64,000 nucleotides of DNA from the NCBI GenBank assembly GCA_040616305.1, contig CP159918.1:1488001-1552000 (forward strand), read 5' to 3'. The position numbers and the translations under genes are program-made. Positions 1 through 9,150 of the stretch are shown here, in pieces. Below the pieces are notes generated by a model that saw only the letters and a program-made list of their open reading frames with translations, did no database searches and had not been told where the DNA came from. Positions within the stretch are counted from its first letter, which is position 1; each line of letters starts with the position of its first letter. The DNA is from UBA1876 sp003446665. Lineage in GTDB: Bacteria > Synergistota > Synergistia > Synergistales > Thermovirgaceae.

Positions 1-1759
1 GCGCCACGGCAAACAAAAGGCGGCGGATGTAATCATAATCGTGAACATGCGGGGGCCGGTCGTCCTCAAGCCAACTGTTGATTACCCTCCTGACATGGCC
101 GCGAAGCATGCCGTCTTCCAGGTATTCCCAATACCATGGGTCCTCTTCCTTTACCCTTCGAACAGCGCGCTTCAAAAGCACCCATTCGGATTTTTTGAGC
201 TTTTGGCTGTACAGGATTTTGCGCAAAACTTCGTAATAGGCAGAGGTCAACGTCGGGGAATCGCCAAAGGCCCCGACCCGCCCCATGAGCCGGAAAAGGT
301 CATAGGCCTCGATCCAGTCGAGCTGGATCGGCGTTGCTGTGGCAAACCAGAAAGCTTTGGCCTTCTTCGTGAACTCTTTTTCAAACACCTTGTAGAGCTT
401 GCCGTAATCCGGTAAAGCCTTTTTGCTGTCTTCCGTGGAGGGGTTCTTCCGACGTGCGTAATGGGCCTCGTCAAGGAGGACCACATCGAAACCTTCCGAG
501 TCCTTCAGTTCCTGCACCCTCTCCTCGCGGTGGAGAAGGCCCGTGGAGAGAATGTCAAGATCGGGTTCGAACAAATTTTGGGAAGCCAGCCGTTCTTCAT
601 CCGGCCAGACACGTTCATGTTTTTTGACCGGGCTGGCCACGCCATGGTTGAAAGGGAGATAAAACCGGTAGGCCATTTCCCTGAGCCACTGTTTGGTCAA
701 ACCGGCGGGCGTCGCCAGCAGCACGCGTCGCACGACACCCGAAAGAAGCAAAGACCTCAAGGCGAGGCCCGCCTCGATGGTTTTGCCCAAGCCAACTTCA
801 TCGCAAAGCATAAAGCTCGAGGGCCAGTTTTCGATGAGTCGCCGGGCCACCACCTCCTGGTGGGGCCACGGGGTTATGGGTGCCGTCTCCATTCCCACCC
901 AGATGCCGCCGGGCATTTGTGGTGCCAGCTGAACAACCTTGAAAGCCAGCCATTCTTCCGGGGTTGGTTTTGGGGGGAATTCCCTCGGGGTCCCGTCAAT
1001 TTCCCTGGGGGCTGAAACCCGTTCCCCTATGCGGACCAGCTTTCGGTGGACCGCTTCCGGAAGGGTGAACACCCTGAAGTGGGGGTGACGGTCTTCCCAC
1101 AGGGCTTCGAAATCCTTTTGATGGTCGGCTATCCGGTCCGCCGAAGGCCCCTGCCACCAGTCGGCGTCGATGGTAAGGTTTTCGGCGTTGAGTGTCAGTG
1201 CCGTTTTGGATTCGTTCAACGACCCTGACGCCAGGATCCGGTTCCCTTGGGCGTCTTTAAAAAGGGCCCATTTTTCGTGCACATACCCGTCCTTGGTGGA
1301 ATCAGGCGGAAGGGGCTCACGGCTTTGTCCATGGACCCTGAAGGCTACCCGGATGTCCAGGTGCCCTTCACTGACCATCCAGGCCAGAAGCTCCACCCCG
1401 CGGGTGACACCTTCAGGCCACTTCCCTTCGAGCTGGGACGCAAGGTACCGCTCAAGACGTGATGTTTCGCCTTTCAGGACGGCTTCCACATCCGCAGGTT
1501 GCATTTCAGCACCGACGATGAGGCGGATCTTCCCTCCCCGGACTGTAAAGGCGGAATACCCTTGCGAAGCCGCCGCAAGGGAGGAAGAGGTGAAATACCC
1601 CGCCACCCTGTCGTATTGGACAGCCCGTTTTAAAACAGGGATGTAGAAGTCGTGGAGGATGTCCACGAGGACCCCGTCCTCACTGAGGGAGGATGTCTTA
1701 TAGGCATACTTCCATTGGCGGTCACGAAAGCTTTTCGCCGTTTCCGCCTTTTGGTTCAT
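1..1759 (-). CDS. SNF2/DEAD-family helicase with N-terminal PLD-like domain (partial, C-terminus beyond window edge)
   Basis: The minus strand is open from an ATG at 1759 to the window edge, giving at least 586 residues. A good Shine-Dalgarno (GGGAGG) precedes the ATG, 2 bp after the methylase stop. The N-terminal part has a phospholipase-D-like H-x-K...D signature followed by GSLNES near residues 160-180. A superfamily 2 helicase core follows: Walker A in DEVGLGKTIEAG near residue 316, DEAH near residue 429, and the ATATP motif III soon after. In this protein class the PLD part is a candidate nuclease and the SNF2 motor translocates on DNA. It is the last visible gene of an operon with a DUF1156 methylase and a DUF499 ATPase, so a role in DNA-targeting defence is inferred. 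The helicase C-terminal lobe is not visible. Confidence 0.85.
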   Translation of the reverse strand, partial: MNQKAETAKSFRDRQWKYAYKTSSLSEDGVLVDILHDFYIPVLKRAVQYDRVAGYFTSSSLAAASQGYSAFTVRGGKIRLIVGAEMQPADVEAVLKGETSRLERYLASQLEGKWPEGVTRGVELLAWMVSEGHLDIRVAFRVHGQSREPLPPDSTKDGYVHEKWALFKDAQGNRILASGSLNESKTALTLNAENLTIDADWWQGPSADRIADHQKDFEALWEDRHPHFRVFTLPEAVHRKLVRIGERVSAPREIDGTPREFPPKPTPEEWLAFKVVQLAPQMPGGIWVGMETAPITPWPHQEVVARRLIENWPSSFMLCDEVGLGKTIEAGLALRSLLLSGVVRRVLLATPAGLTKQWLREMAYRFYLPFNHGVASPVKKHERVWPDEERLASQNLFEPDLDILSTGLLHREERVQELKDSEGFDVVLLDEAHYARRKNPSTEDSKKALPDYGKLYKVFEKEFTKKAKAFWFATATPIQLDWIEAYDLFRLMGRVGAFGDSPTLTSAYYEVLRKILYSQKLKKSEWVLLKRAVRRVKEEDPWYWEYLEDGMLRGHVRRVINSWLEDDRPPHVHDYDYIRRLLFAVA

Positions 1760-1761
1760 AT

Positions 1762-4700
1762 CTAGACCTCCCTGTTGGCACCCAGGCCGAAGAGTAGCCC
1801 CTGGGCCTCTTTCTTCAGGGTATCGTCTGTGATTTCTTCCGCCCAGACCCGCAGCAGGTTCGTCACAACGGGGGTTTTGTCGCGGGCCTTGCGATCTAGA
1901 TACCCCCTTGCTGCGACCTCCATGCCCTCCCGGTAAGCCATGATGGCCCCCTGCAGGAGGTCCCATTCGGTCTGTGGGTTTTCCAGACGACGTTCGTCCC
2001 GCTCTTCCGGCAACACCAGGCGGAGCTTGCTGCCCCTTCGCGCAAGAGGCGCGGAAAACCCCTTCTCTTCCGCCCTGAGCCCCGAAGACCTCCGGCTGCT
2101 TTCTTCCGTGTTGATCCCGATGAAGCGGCCGTTGGAAAGATATCCCCCTGTTTTTGTCTCCAAAGCAATGTTGAGGGATTTGGACAGGTTCAACCCGTCG
2201 TCGTAATCAAAGGGGGCAAGGCCAAAAACACCGAACAAAAGCATCGCCATGGCCGCTTCAGGGGCAAGGTCCGAAAGGGAAAGGCGCCCCCTGGCAATCT
2301 CGCGGAACTGGGCCTCGGCCACGACGCGGGACGCCTCCAGCATGGCCCTCTTCGGTCTGACCTGTTCGTCGCCGTCAAGGACCGGCCAGTTTTCCGAAAG
2401 CACCTGTAGGGCCCTCCCGTAGCAGGCCACCATCCGGTCCACAGGGTTGAGCCTGAGGTGGGAGAACTCTTCAAGGCCTTGCTCCACACCGGCCTGGACC
2501 TTTTGTTGGACGCCGGTCCCGCCGAAACCTTTCCACGAGCTCGGCGTGTCGTCATCTTGAGTTCCTTTACGGCAGGAGATAAAAATCGAGCTTACAGTAG
2601 CAGCCATGTTTTGATGGTGTATATCTCGTTCTCCTTCAGACTCAACAGGAACAGAAGAAGTTATAATCCACCCTTTTTCTATCAAGGCCTGAGTGAGACT
2701 TTCCCATGCTTCCTGACTTTTGTGATTAAACATCATTGTCATGATGCCATCGTCTTTGAGGATCCTCCGGGCCTCTTCGAAGATCTCTCCCATCATCCGC
2801 TCATAGGCCGCTTTCGCGTTTGCTTCGCCCTTGTCGCGCGCCGGGTTCGCGACAGCCTCATCCTCCTTGTTTGTGAGGCGGCGATGGAACAAGTCCGGGT
2901 ACAGGTCCCCAAGGGTCCGCTTTTGCCAGACATAGAAATAATCTGAAAGCTCCCCATACTGGACGTTGTTGTAATAGGGCGGGTCGAAGCAGATGACGTC
3001 AACGGACTGATCGGGAACCTGCGGCATTGTCGCGGCGGTCCCGTTCAAAAGGGTCAAGGGCGGGTTCCCATTGGTCGCCTCCCGGACCGGCTCCAGAAGG
3101 CCCGCAATGCCCTTGTAGGCATCCAGGATCTGGGACAGCGCCCAGGCTGCACCCGAGTTCGGGCCAGAAAACACCATTTCACCAAAATTCCATTTCAAAG
3201 AATAATCATGCCTCGTAAAAGTATGTCTTATAGTACTTCTAGTTACATCCCACAAATTTTGCCGGCTGTTGTAGTCCAGACCTTTGTCTATCGCGAACTG
3301 AAGATAGGTGATGACGGCCTTGCCTTTTTCGGGGCCAAGCTCCTCGAGGATTCGTGGCTTGAGATGGTTGAGTTCCTCCACGAGGAAGAGATGGCCCAGA
3401 AGCTGGCGGGGGGTGAACATGTCGCACCATCTTTCCATTCCAGCACGTGTGGGCTCTTTGGTTTTATGCCCGTCTGGAATCCTCTCCGTCGGGATCAGGC
3501 CGGCATCTTCCCAGCGGGTCCAATTGGCTTCAAGCATCTTTTCGGCTTCTGTGAGGGCTTCAAGATCCCGCTCGTTGGGGGGGCGGAAATAACGGATCTT
3601 TTCTGTTTTTATCTGCCCTGCTTTATCCCCTGTTTTGTACCTCTGGATGCGCCCGTTCTTGTCGAGTTTCGGCTGGTACCGCACCGCCGCCACCGCGTAG
3701 AGCCGGTCCTTCCATTTCCCTAAGGGCGACTCCCCGCGGGCCTGGCGCTTGATCTCTTCGGCATCAATGCCCTGGCCGCAATGGACACAGACGCCTTTGC
3801 CTTTCGTTACAGTGGACATGTCGGGGTTTTCGCCCCCCGGGCCATGGCCTTTTGAAACCCTGTATGTCCGAAACCGCACGGTGCCATTTTGGTGTTTCCC
3901 GTCCGTGACAACGGCCACACCCCACTGGTCGCCATCGCTTTTCGACAGCCAGCAGGTGTTCAGCAATGGGGCCTCCCCCCCACAGTGGGGGCACGTCACC
4001 TGGCGGGTGTAAAGCAATCCAGTCTGGTCGAATTCTTTTTCAGAAAACTTCTCGATCACTGAGGGTTCTTTCCGACAATGATTTCTCAGAGCTTCGAGCT
4101 CTTCCGCTGGGAGGATTGAAAAAGGTGTAACAGGTCCCATTTTTTGTGAAACTGACTCTAAAAGCATGCTCCCCCATTTTTCGATATCCTTTATTAGGTT
4201 TCTCCCGAACTGCGCCGGGAATTTTAATGTCGCCTCCAAAATTACAGAGGCCACAGGGTTCAATTCATTGGCAAGTGTTTCACAGTCGAGCCTTAACGAT
4301 TCAAAGGGTATGGAACCCCCGCCCGCTGTTATATCCATGACTGAAACATCACCAAAGGTCGTTTGCGGAGAATTCTGAAACGCCCGTTCATACCCATAAA
4401 GGTCTTCAGGGTCCCATGTGATCTGCTTTTTCAATATTTTTGTAACCTGAGGTGCCTTGGCAAAGGCAATACGCTCTTTCACATGGGCGGGGTCTGCCGC
4501 AATTGTTTTTACTTCAAGTTCTCTGTTTCTTTCAGGTTTCTTGAGCGGTTGCGTTTCCTTACCCCATCGAAGGACAACCTGATCCTTTGAAAGTTCTGGA
4601 TCACTTTGTTTTAAAGTATCTATGATTTTCCTGCATTCCCCACGTCGTGCGTTTTCCTTTTCGAATGCTTTCTCCGCTTTTTCATCAAAGACAAGTATTT

Positions 4701-5016
4701 CATTACCGCTTCCATCGGAAGAAACCAGATCCAGGTTCCTTCCCACGAGAACCCAATCCCCGCCTTCAAGGGAGACGACCTTTTTCTCTATCCCTAACTC
4801 TTTGAGGAACCATTCCGGGTCGGTGTCGGCAGGGAGTATCGATGCCAAAACGGCGGCCCTGCTCGGGGTCAACGGGCGGCGCGCCCACCAGACATGAAGG
4901 TAATACAAAGGCGGGAGGGCAGAACTGGCTCCCCGCTCCCTTTGCGTCTCTGCCCCCACCTGGTGGCAGGGGAACCCGGCTTCGATAAGTCGGCGTTCTT
5001 TCAAAGTTCCTTTCAT
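1762..5016 (-). CDS. DUF1156 adenine-specific DNA methylase with zinc ribbon
   Basis: This is a protein of about 1084 residues. The N-terminus carries the DUF1156 signature (HVWWARRPL near residue 45). A SAM-binding motif DITAGGGS lies near residue 227. Two CxxC pairs (CPHC near 338, CVHC near 410) form a zinc ribbon. The catalytic DPPYYNN motif lies near residue 677, in the position used by N6-adenine methylases. The reaction would be SAM-dependent adenine methylation of DNA. I chose the ATG at 5016; an upstream TTG at 5040 overlaps the stop of the preceding gene by 4 bp and is possible, but the family N-terminus fits the ATG. The gene sits between the small protein and the PLD-helicase in one operon, consistent with the modification arm of an Hma-like defence system. 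Confidence 0.88.
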   Translation of the reverse strand: MKGTLKERRLIEAGFPCHQVGAETQRERGASSALPPLYYLHVWWARRPLTPSRAAVLASILPADTDPEWFLKELGIEKKVVSLEGGDWVLVGRNLDLVSSDGSGNEILVFDEKAEKAFEKENARRGECRKIIDTLKQSDPELSKDQVVLRWGKETQPLKKPERNRELEVKTIAADPAHVKERIAFAKAPQVTKILKKQITWDPEDLYGYERAFQNSPQTTFGDVSVMDITAGGGSIPFESLRLDCETLANELNPVASVILEATLKFPAQFGRNLIKDIEKWGSMLLESVSQKMGPVTPFSILPAEELEALRNHCRKEPSVIEKFSEKEFDQTGLLYTRQVTCPHCGGEAPLLNTCWLSKSDGDQWGVAVVTDGKHQNGTVRFRTYRVSKGHGPGGENPDMSTVTKGKGVCVHCGQGIDAEEIKRQARGESPLGKWKDRLYAVAAVRYQPKLDKNGRIQRYKTGDKAGQIKTEKIRYFRPPNERDLEALTEAEKMLEANWTRWEDAGLIPTERIPDGHKTKEPTRAGMERWCDMFTPRQLLGHLFLVEELNHLKPRILEELGPEKGKAVITYLQFAIDKGLDYNSRQNLWDVTRSTIRHTFTRHDYSLKWNFGEMVFSGPNSGAAWALSQILDAYKGIAGLLEPVREATNGNPPLTLLNGTAATMPQVPDQSVDVICFDPPYYNNVQYGELSDYFYVWQKRTLGDLYPDLFHRRLTNKEDEAVANPARDKGEANAKAAYERMMGEIFEEARRILKDDGIMTMMFNHKSQEAWESLTQALIEKGWIITSSVPVESEGERDIHHQNMAATVSSIFISCRKGTQDDDTPSSWKGFGGTGVQQKVQAGVEQGLEEFSHLRLNPVDRMVACYGRALQVLSENWPVLDGDEQVRPKRAMLEASRVVAEAQFREIARGRLSLSDLAPEAAMAMLLFGVFGLAPFDYDDGLNLSKSLNIALETKTGGYLSNGRFIGINTEESSRRSSGLRAEEKGFSAPLARRGSKLRLVLPEERDERRLENPQTEWDLLQGAIMAYREGMEVAARGYLDRKARDKTPVVTNLLRVWAEEITDDTLKKEAQGLLFGLGANREV

Positions 5017-5036
5017 GGCGGGATCTTCAGCCCCTT

Positions 5037-5645
5037 TCAATTCTGTCGAAGCTTTTCGAGCATATAGTCCACATTAGGGTCGTGGGGTTGCCCGGCCAGC
5101 ATCAGGCGGAGTCCGGCCTGGGCCCACCGGTTGGGCACGGCGCCGAAGTCGGTGATCCTGGAAAACCAGTAGGCAGCCTCTTCCCGGGAGAACCGCTCCA
5201 CTCTCCGTGCGAGCAGCTCCACCCGGTCGAGCTCTTTCAGGCGTTCCTGGAGCTTGAAGATCAGGGCAAGCTTGTAGGCGGACTCCTCGTCGAGGGGAAG
5301 GTTCCCCCGGAAGGAGAGTGGAAGGTCTTTCACATACCGATGAAGTTCGAGGGTCATCCCCCGGTCGTCCTGTATCCCTGAAAGGATTTTCCGGATGACG
5401 GGGAGCAGTCGCACCAGGGGGTCCCCATAGACAAGACCACGTTCCAGAAGCACCGTATTTTTTGCGGCCTTCCCCTGGTTCTCCCATGGGACAGGGCGGT
5501 ATTCCTTGACGATGAACACCGGGGCCGGCTTGTCTTTGTGTTCCGTCACGCGCAGTTTCCAGGCCGCCCGTTTCAGGGCCGGTTTAACCGATTCTTTGAA
5601 GTGCTGCTTAAGGTCGGGACCGTTTTGTTTTGCCCTTTTCGCCAT
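5037..5645 (-). CDS. Small conserved protein of the DUF499-DUF1156 defence operon
   Basis: This encodes 202 residues, starting at an ATG with a strong GGAAGGAG ribosome site 2 bp after the DUF499 stop. The start is lysine/arginine rich, and no transmembrane or known catalytic motif is visible. A conserved-looking helical segment (LALIFKLQERL, then FSREEAAYWFSRITDFG) fills the C-terminal half. It resembles the small uncharacterised proteins regularly found between the ATPase and methylase genes of helicase-methylase-ATPase loci; I recall them under a DUF label (DUF7680 or similar) but cannot verify it. A structural or adaptor role in the complex is inferred from context only. Confidence 0.75.
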   Translation of the reverse strand: MAKRAKQNGPDLKQHFKESVKPALKRAAWKLRVTEHKDKPAPVFIVKEYRPVPWENQGKAAKNTVLLERGLVYGDPLVRLLPVIRKILSGIQDDRGMTLELHRYVKDLPLSFRGNLPLDEESAYKLALIFKLQERLKELDRVELLARRVERFSREEAAYWFSRITDFGAVPNRWAQAGLRLMLAGQPHDPNVDYMLEKLRQN

Positions 5646-5647
5646 GG

Positions 5648-8600
5648 TTACTCCTTCCCTTCGAGCCGCCGGATTTCCTGGATCAAGGGGCATTTTTCGT
5701 CCGGCTCAAGTATGTCGAGAATGATTTCGCTGTCATGCGAAGGGACAAGCTTGTCCGAAAGGATCTCGAAGAGCTCACCGAGCTGCTTCATCGTCTCGGC
5801 ATCCGCATCACGAAGCAGGATCGAAACCTTGCCGCCGCCGGGAAGGTCGTATTCGGTGATATCCAGTTTCCGGATCGAGGACGTGGCCCCACGCATGTAG
5901 AGGGACCCCAGTTTTCTGAAAAGCCCGCTGAAAAATAGTTTTTGGGCCTTTTCCCCTTCAAGCTTCAGGGTGCCCGGCTTTTCTTTCAGCCATCCCCTGC
6001 GTGCAGCCTCACCCCGGGTGATCACCACGAGTTCATCGCTGCGCGGCATGCGGACGGCTTCGCTTCCTGTCACGAGCCCGGCAGGTTTTTCCTCTTGCTG
6101 GGGGTCCCCTTCATAGGCCAGAATCTGTTCTCTCCGTGCAAGATCGACCAGTGCGTCGTCAATGTCATCCTGCCCGGTATCATCACGGTCGGCTCTGACC
6201 TGTTCACGCACCTGGGCGACCCTGAGGGCACGGGAATTTTCCAGCGTCGACTTGACGCGTTTTTGGACTTCCTGCCTGTCGAGACCCTTGATGGCCCCCC
6301 AGTGTCGCTGCCGCGCCCCCTCGACGGTCACAAGGCCGAAGGAGGGGTCAAGCTCAAACTGAAGGGGTATCTCAGCATTGCCCGGACCATAAAAATCCTT
6401 CGGGGTCCCCGTGGATTCATCGATGTGGCCGGCCAGACACCAGAACCCCCTTGTGACACCTTCCCTGACGATGATGTCCAAAAGCCCCGGCTCTTCCAGC
6501 ACAGGCCAGCCCCTGTTCGCGTGGAACTTCTCCTTTATGTCCTTGATCCTGATGTAATCGGAGCCATTCTTAAAGAAAAGCTGCTTCAGGCTGATGAGGG
6601 TCTCTTTTGTTACAGAGTCAGCGGTGATCATCTCACCGGTTTCCTTGAGGACTTTGCGGATTTGCTCGAATTGTGCCACACCGCCCTCGCCGCCGGCGGT
6701 TCGTATGTCCTTGACGGCAAAAATCCCCGGTGACACCGGGTAGGCAAGATACCGGTAGGTGAGGCTGACCCGGGTTTCGAGGTCCTTCTCCCGCTTCGGG
6801 GTATCCATTCCGGCTTCTTCAAGCTGGTTTGGGGAGATGCCGTAATTCTGCGGGTTTTCTTTGAGCTTCCTGCCGGCGAGGACATCCCTGGCCAGGGCAT
6901 AGAGGGTCTGGCGGGCCCGCGCGCGCTGGTCGTCACCCTCCGGGATGAGGCGCTGTTCTTCTTTCGGGTAATGGATCTGCGTCGTTTCAGGTATCAAGAG
7001 GAAAAGGCTGTTTTGGTACATACGAGGCATCTGGCGCCCGGCAGTGGTTATGAACTGGTCAGGGCACACTTCCTCAAGACGTATGGAAAGGACCCCCAGG
7101 ACAGATCTTTCCTGGTTGTCAGGAAGGTCCTGGGGGTCAACCACATCGGTCTTGACGATGAAGCCTGACCTGTTTTGCCCGAAGAGCTTGCGTGCTTTTG
7201 TTTCGATCTCGTTGATAATCTGCTCTTCCGTAAGGGATCCGCGGATTCTCGACAGGGCAAGGTTTACGTTTGCCTGGGGGACGGCATAGTAGAGCCCGTC
7301 TTTTTCCCGCAGGTAAAAAGCCTTGGTCTTGATATCTTTCAGGGCCTGTTTCACCTGGGAAGGCGTCAAAGAAGGCTGGGAAACGGCGAGGAGGGCGTCG
7401 GCCTCGTTGATGCCGAAAACATGGCTGGCAAGACCTTCCCCCTGTCCTGCGAGGCTGTGGAGGAAAACGGTCTTCCAAGTATAAACATGATATGGAATCC
7501 CTTCGGGATGCGGGTTTTCCCGGTCAGCGGACTCTGCGTTCGAACGGCCCCCCGAGAGGGCCGTGGTGTCGGCGGACCCGATGTCCGCCGTAATGATGTG
7601 AGCCATGGACGTGTTGTCCGTCCTCCCCAACAGTTCATCGACGGTTCTGGAATCCTGGAAGTCGAGGTGGCACGCATGGATCATGGGGACATCAAGTTCT
7701 TTCGCCCAGATCGACCGGACAGCGAGAGCCAGGATCCTCAAAACGCCACGGGTTTTCTGGAAGGTCGGGACAGTTGAAAGTTTGTTGTTCAAAAGATCGA
7801 GCAATGACGGGTGGAAGGGGTATACGTTTGTCATTTCGTCGCAATAGGGCTCCAGTTGCAGGTTTCCTGGAAGAAGCGCAAGGTTTCTCTCGTAAACCTG
7901 CCTGTATTGGGCGATTTCGCGTCTTGCCTGCTGCTTGTCGATATTTTCGAACAGTCGTTTCCCCAAAACGGCAGAAAGGTCTTTCGCCTGGACTGGGACA
8001 ACCACCGTCTCGCGTCGTGCAAGGATCGTTGAGAGTTCGCTTGCTGCCTCCTGCTGGATCGCCACAGCCTCATCGGTGTTGACGGACTCCCCCGTCAGGT
8101 CGGAAAGGGTTTTCGAGAGCTCCGCGGTCTGGGCGGAAAAAGCATCCTTGATCCCCGCAAGGGTGACAACAACCGCAATGCCAGGATTCCGGGACGCATA
8201 CTCAAGCAGTGACATGAAGAACGTCGAGAGCATTGCCTTTGCCTGGGGGAAGGCCACGGCCCAACGGGCAGCATAGTGGGCAAGCTCGTCGATGAGGATC
8301 AGGACCTTGCGGCCCTGGAAGACTTTTTTGAAAAAGTCGTCATCAGGGGAGTCTAGTCGTTCGAGATACTGGGACACTTCCTTGCAGAGGCTTTCGCCAC
8401 CGATCTGCCGGGCGATTTCAGCCCAAAGCGGGTAGGGCTTGAGTTCTGTGCCCCAGGTTTTTTTCACAGAGACAGCATCACCAGGGATGGCGACGACTTC
8501 CACGGATTCCGGCCCCGGCAATGTATCGGCAGGAAGAAACTCCGAGACATACGGTGCCAGTTCCCGCCCTTTCTTCGCCAGATGCAAGCAGGCAATCAGG

Positions 8601-8887
8601 GTGTGTGTCTTCCCGCCGCCGAAACCTGTTTCGAGACGTTTGAGCACTGGTGCCGTCATATCCCCGTTCAATCGGGAAAAGACATCCCGTAGAACGATCT
8701 CCATGTTCGGGGTGAAATACGTCCCTTCCTTGAAAAAGGTATCGGCATCGGTGTAAATGGCATGTCCTGGGCTGGTTTGATCCCGGTAATAACTAGCCAC
8801 CTGGTTCAACGAAGCTGTAAAGATCTCCAGGTTCATGCTGCCTTCAAGGAGGTCCTTTCTTGGTTGACACGCTTTCAGTACGCCCAC
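5648..8887 (-). CDS. DUF499-family ATPase
   Basis: This is a 1079-residue protein beginning with a GTG at 8887 after a GGGGAGGAG ribosome site. The N-terminus (LKACQPRKDLLEGS) is typical of DUF499 proteins. Walker A is GFGGGKTHT near residue 88 and Walker B is VLILIDELAHY near residue 196, so it is a P-loop NTPase of the AAA/STAND-like type. The C-terminal third is rich in charged helices. It is the first gene of the operon, followed by the small protein, the DUF1156 methylase and the PLD-helicase with 2-20 bp spacing. In the Hma-type defence set this is the ATPase component. Promoter elements must lie in 8888-9100, but no clear one was identified. Confidence 0.88.
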   Translation of the reverse strand: MGVLKACQPRKDLLEGSMNLEIFTASLNQVASYYRDQTSPGHAIYTDADTFFKEGTYFTPNMEIVLRDVFSRLNGDMTAPVLKRLETGFGGGKTHTLIACLHLAKKGRELAPYVSEFLPADTLPGPESVEVVAIPGDAVSVKKTWGTELKPYPLWAEIARQIGGESLCKEVSQYLERLDSPDDDFFKKVFQGRKVLILIDELAHYAARWAVAFPQAKAMLSTFFMSLLEYASRNPGIAVVVTLAGIKDAFSAQTAELSKTLSDLTGESVNTDEAVAIQQEAASELSTILARRETVVVPVQAKDLSAVLGKRLFENIDKQQARREIAQYRQVYERNLALLPGNLQLEPYCDEMTNVYPFHPSLLDLLNNKLSTVPTFQKTRGVLRILALAVRSIWAKELDVPMIHACHLDFQDSRTVDELLGRTDNTSMAHIITADIGSADTTALSGGRSNAESADRENPHPEGIPYHVYTWKTVFLHSLAGQGEGLASHVFGINEADALLAVSQPSLTPSQVKQALKDIKTKAFYLREKDGLYYAVPQANVNLALSRIRGSLTEEQIINEIETKARKLFGQNRSGFIVKTDVVDPQDLPDNQERSVLGVLSIRLEEVCPDQFITTAGRQMPRMYQNSLFLLIPETTQIHYPKEEQRLIPEGDDQRARARQTLYALARDVLAGRKLKENPQNYGISPNQLEEAGMDTPKREKDLETRVSLTYRYLAYPVSPGIFAVKDIRTAGGEGGVAQFEQIRKVLKETGEMITADSVTKETLISLKQLFFKNGSDYIRIKDIKEKFHANRGWPVLEEPGLLDIIVREGVTRGFWCLAGHIDESTGTPKDFYGPGNAEIPLQFELDPSFGLVTVEGARQRHWGAIKGLDRQEVQKRVKSTLENSRALRVAQVREQVRADRDDTGQDDIDDALVDLARREQILAYEGDPQQEEKPAGLVTGSEAVRMPRSDELVVITRGEAARRGWLKEKPGTLKLEGEKAQKLFFSGLFRKLGSLYMRGATSSIRKLDITEYDLPGGGKVSILLRDADAETMKQLGELFEILSDKLVPSHDSEIILDILEPDEKCPLIQEIRRLEGKE

Positions 8888-9099
8888 GATAGCTCCTCCC
8901 CTGTCTGGAAATTGCTGTGAATGCTAACATTTAGTGTATGTCAATTAAACATTGATTTCAAGACGTAGGATTGGAAAAATTGCTGTTATTCAGACTTGTC
9001 CAAAATAGTTTTTTTGCAGAAATTAAAAGTGCCTCCCGCAACCTTGGGTTATCATTGGTTTTCCAACACAACAAAACCCTTGGAAGAGGAGGCAAACCA

Positions 9100-9136
9100 A
9101 TGCTAAAGGTTGCGAGCCTGTTCAGTCAAATACTAG
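9100..9136 (+). pseudogene. 5' end of a transposase-like gene, cut by the IS1182-like insertion
   Basis: A textbook ribosome site (GGAAGAGGAGG) and an ATG at 9100 open a reading frame starting MLKVASLFSQIL. This is reminiscent of the N-terminus of IS4-group transposases of the DUF4372 type. The frame is interrupted after about twelve codons by the CTAG and left inverted repeat of the neighbouring IS. Beyond the far end of that IS (after 10700) the same frame reads on for about 16 codons (EFLFRGCLQFSPIIG...) and then reaches the tail of the next gene, so the rest of this transposase is missing. Upstream, 8940-9099 is otherwise empty and may include the end of the lost element. Family assignment is weak. 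Confidence 0.4.
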
Positions 9137-9150
9137 GAGTCTGTCGGACT
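9133..9150. repeat. Left terminal inverted repeat of IS1182-like element, with CTAG flank
   Basis: CTAGGAGTCTGTCGGACT at this position matches the reverse complement of 10683-10700 at 17 of 18 bases. The outermost CTAG is present at both ends, so it may be a 4-bp target duplication or part of the repeat. Confidence 0.85.

Noticed and set aside
41..1646. Several plus-strand ORFs opposite the partial helicase gene
   Set aside because: They are shadows of the minus-strand helicase frame, which has clear Walker A, DEAH and PLD motifs.
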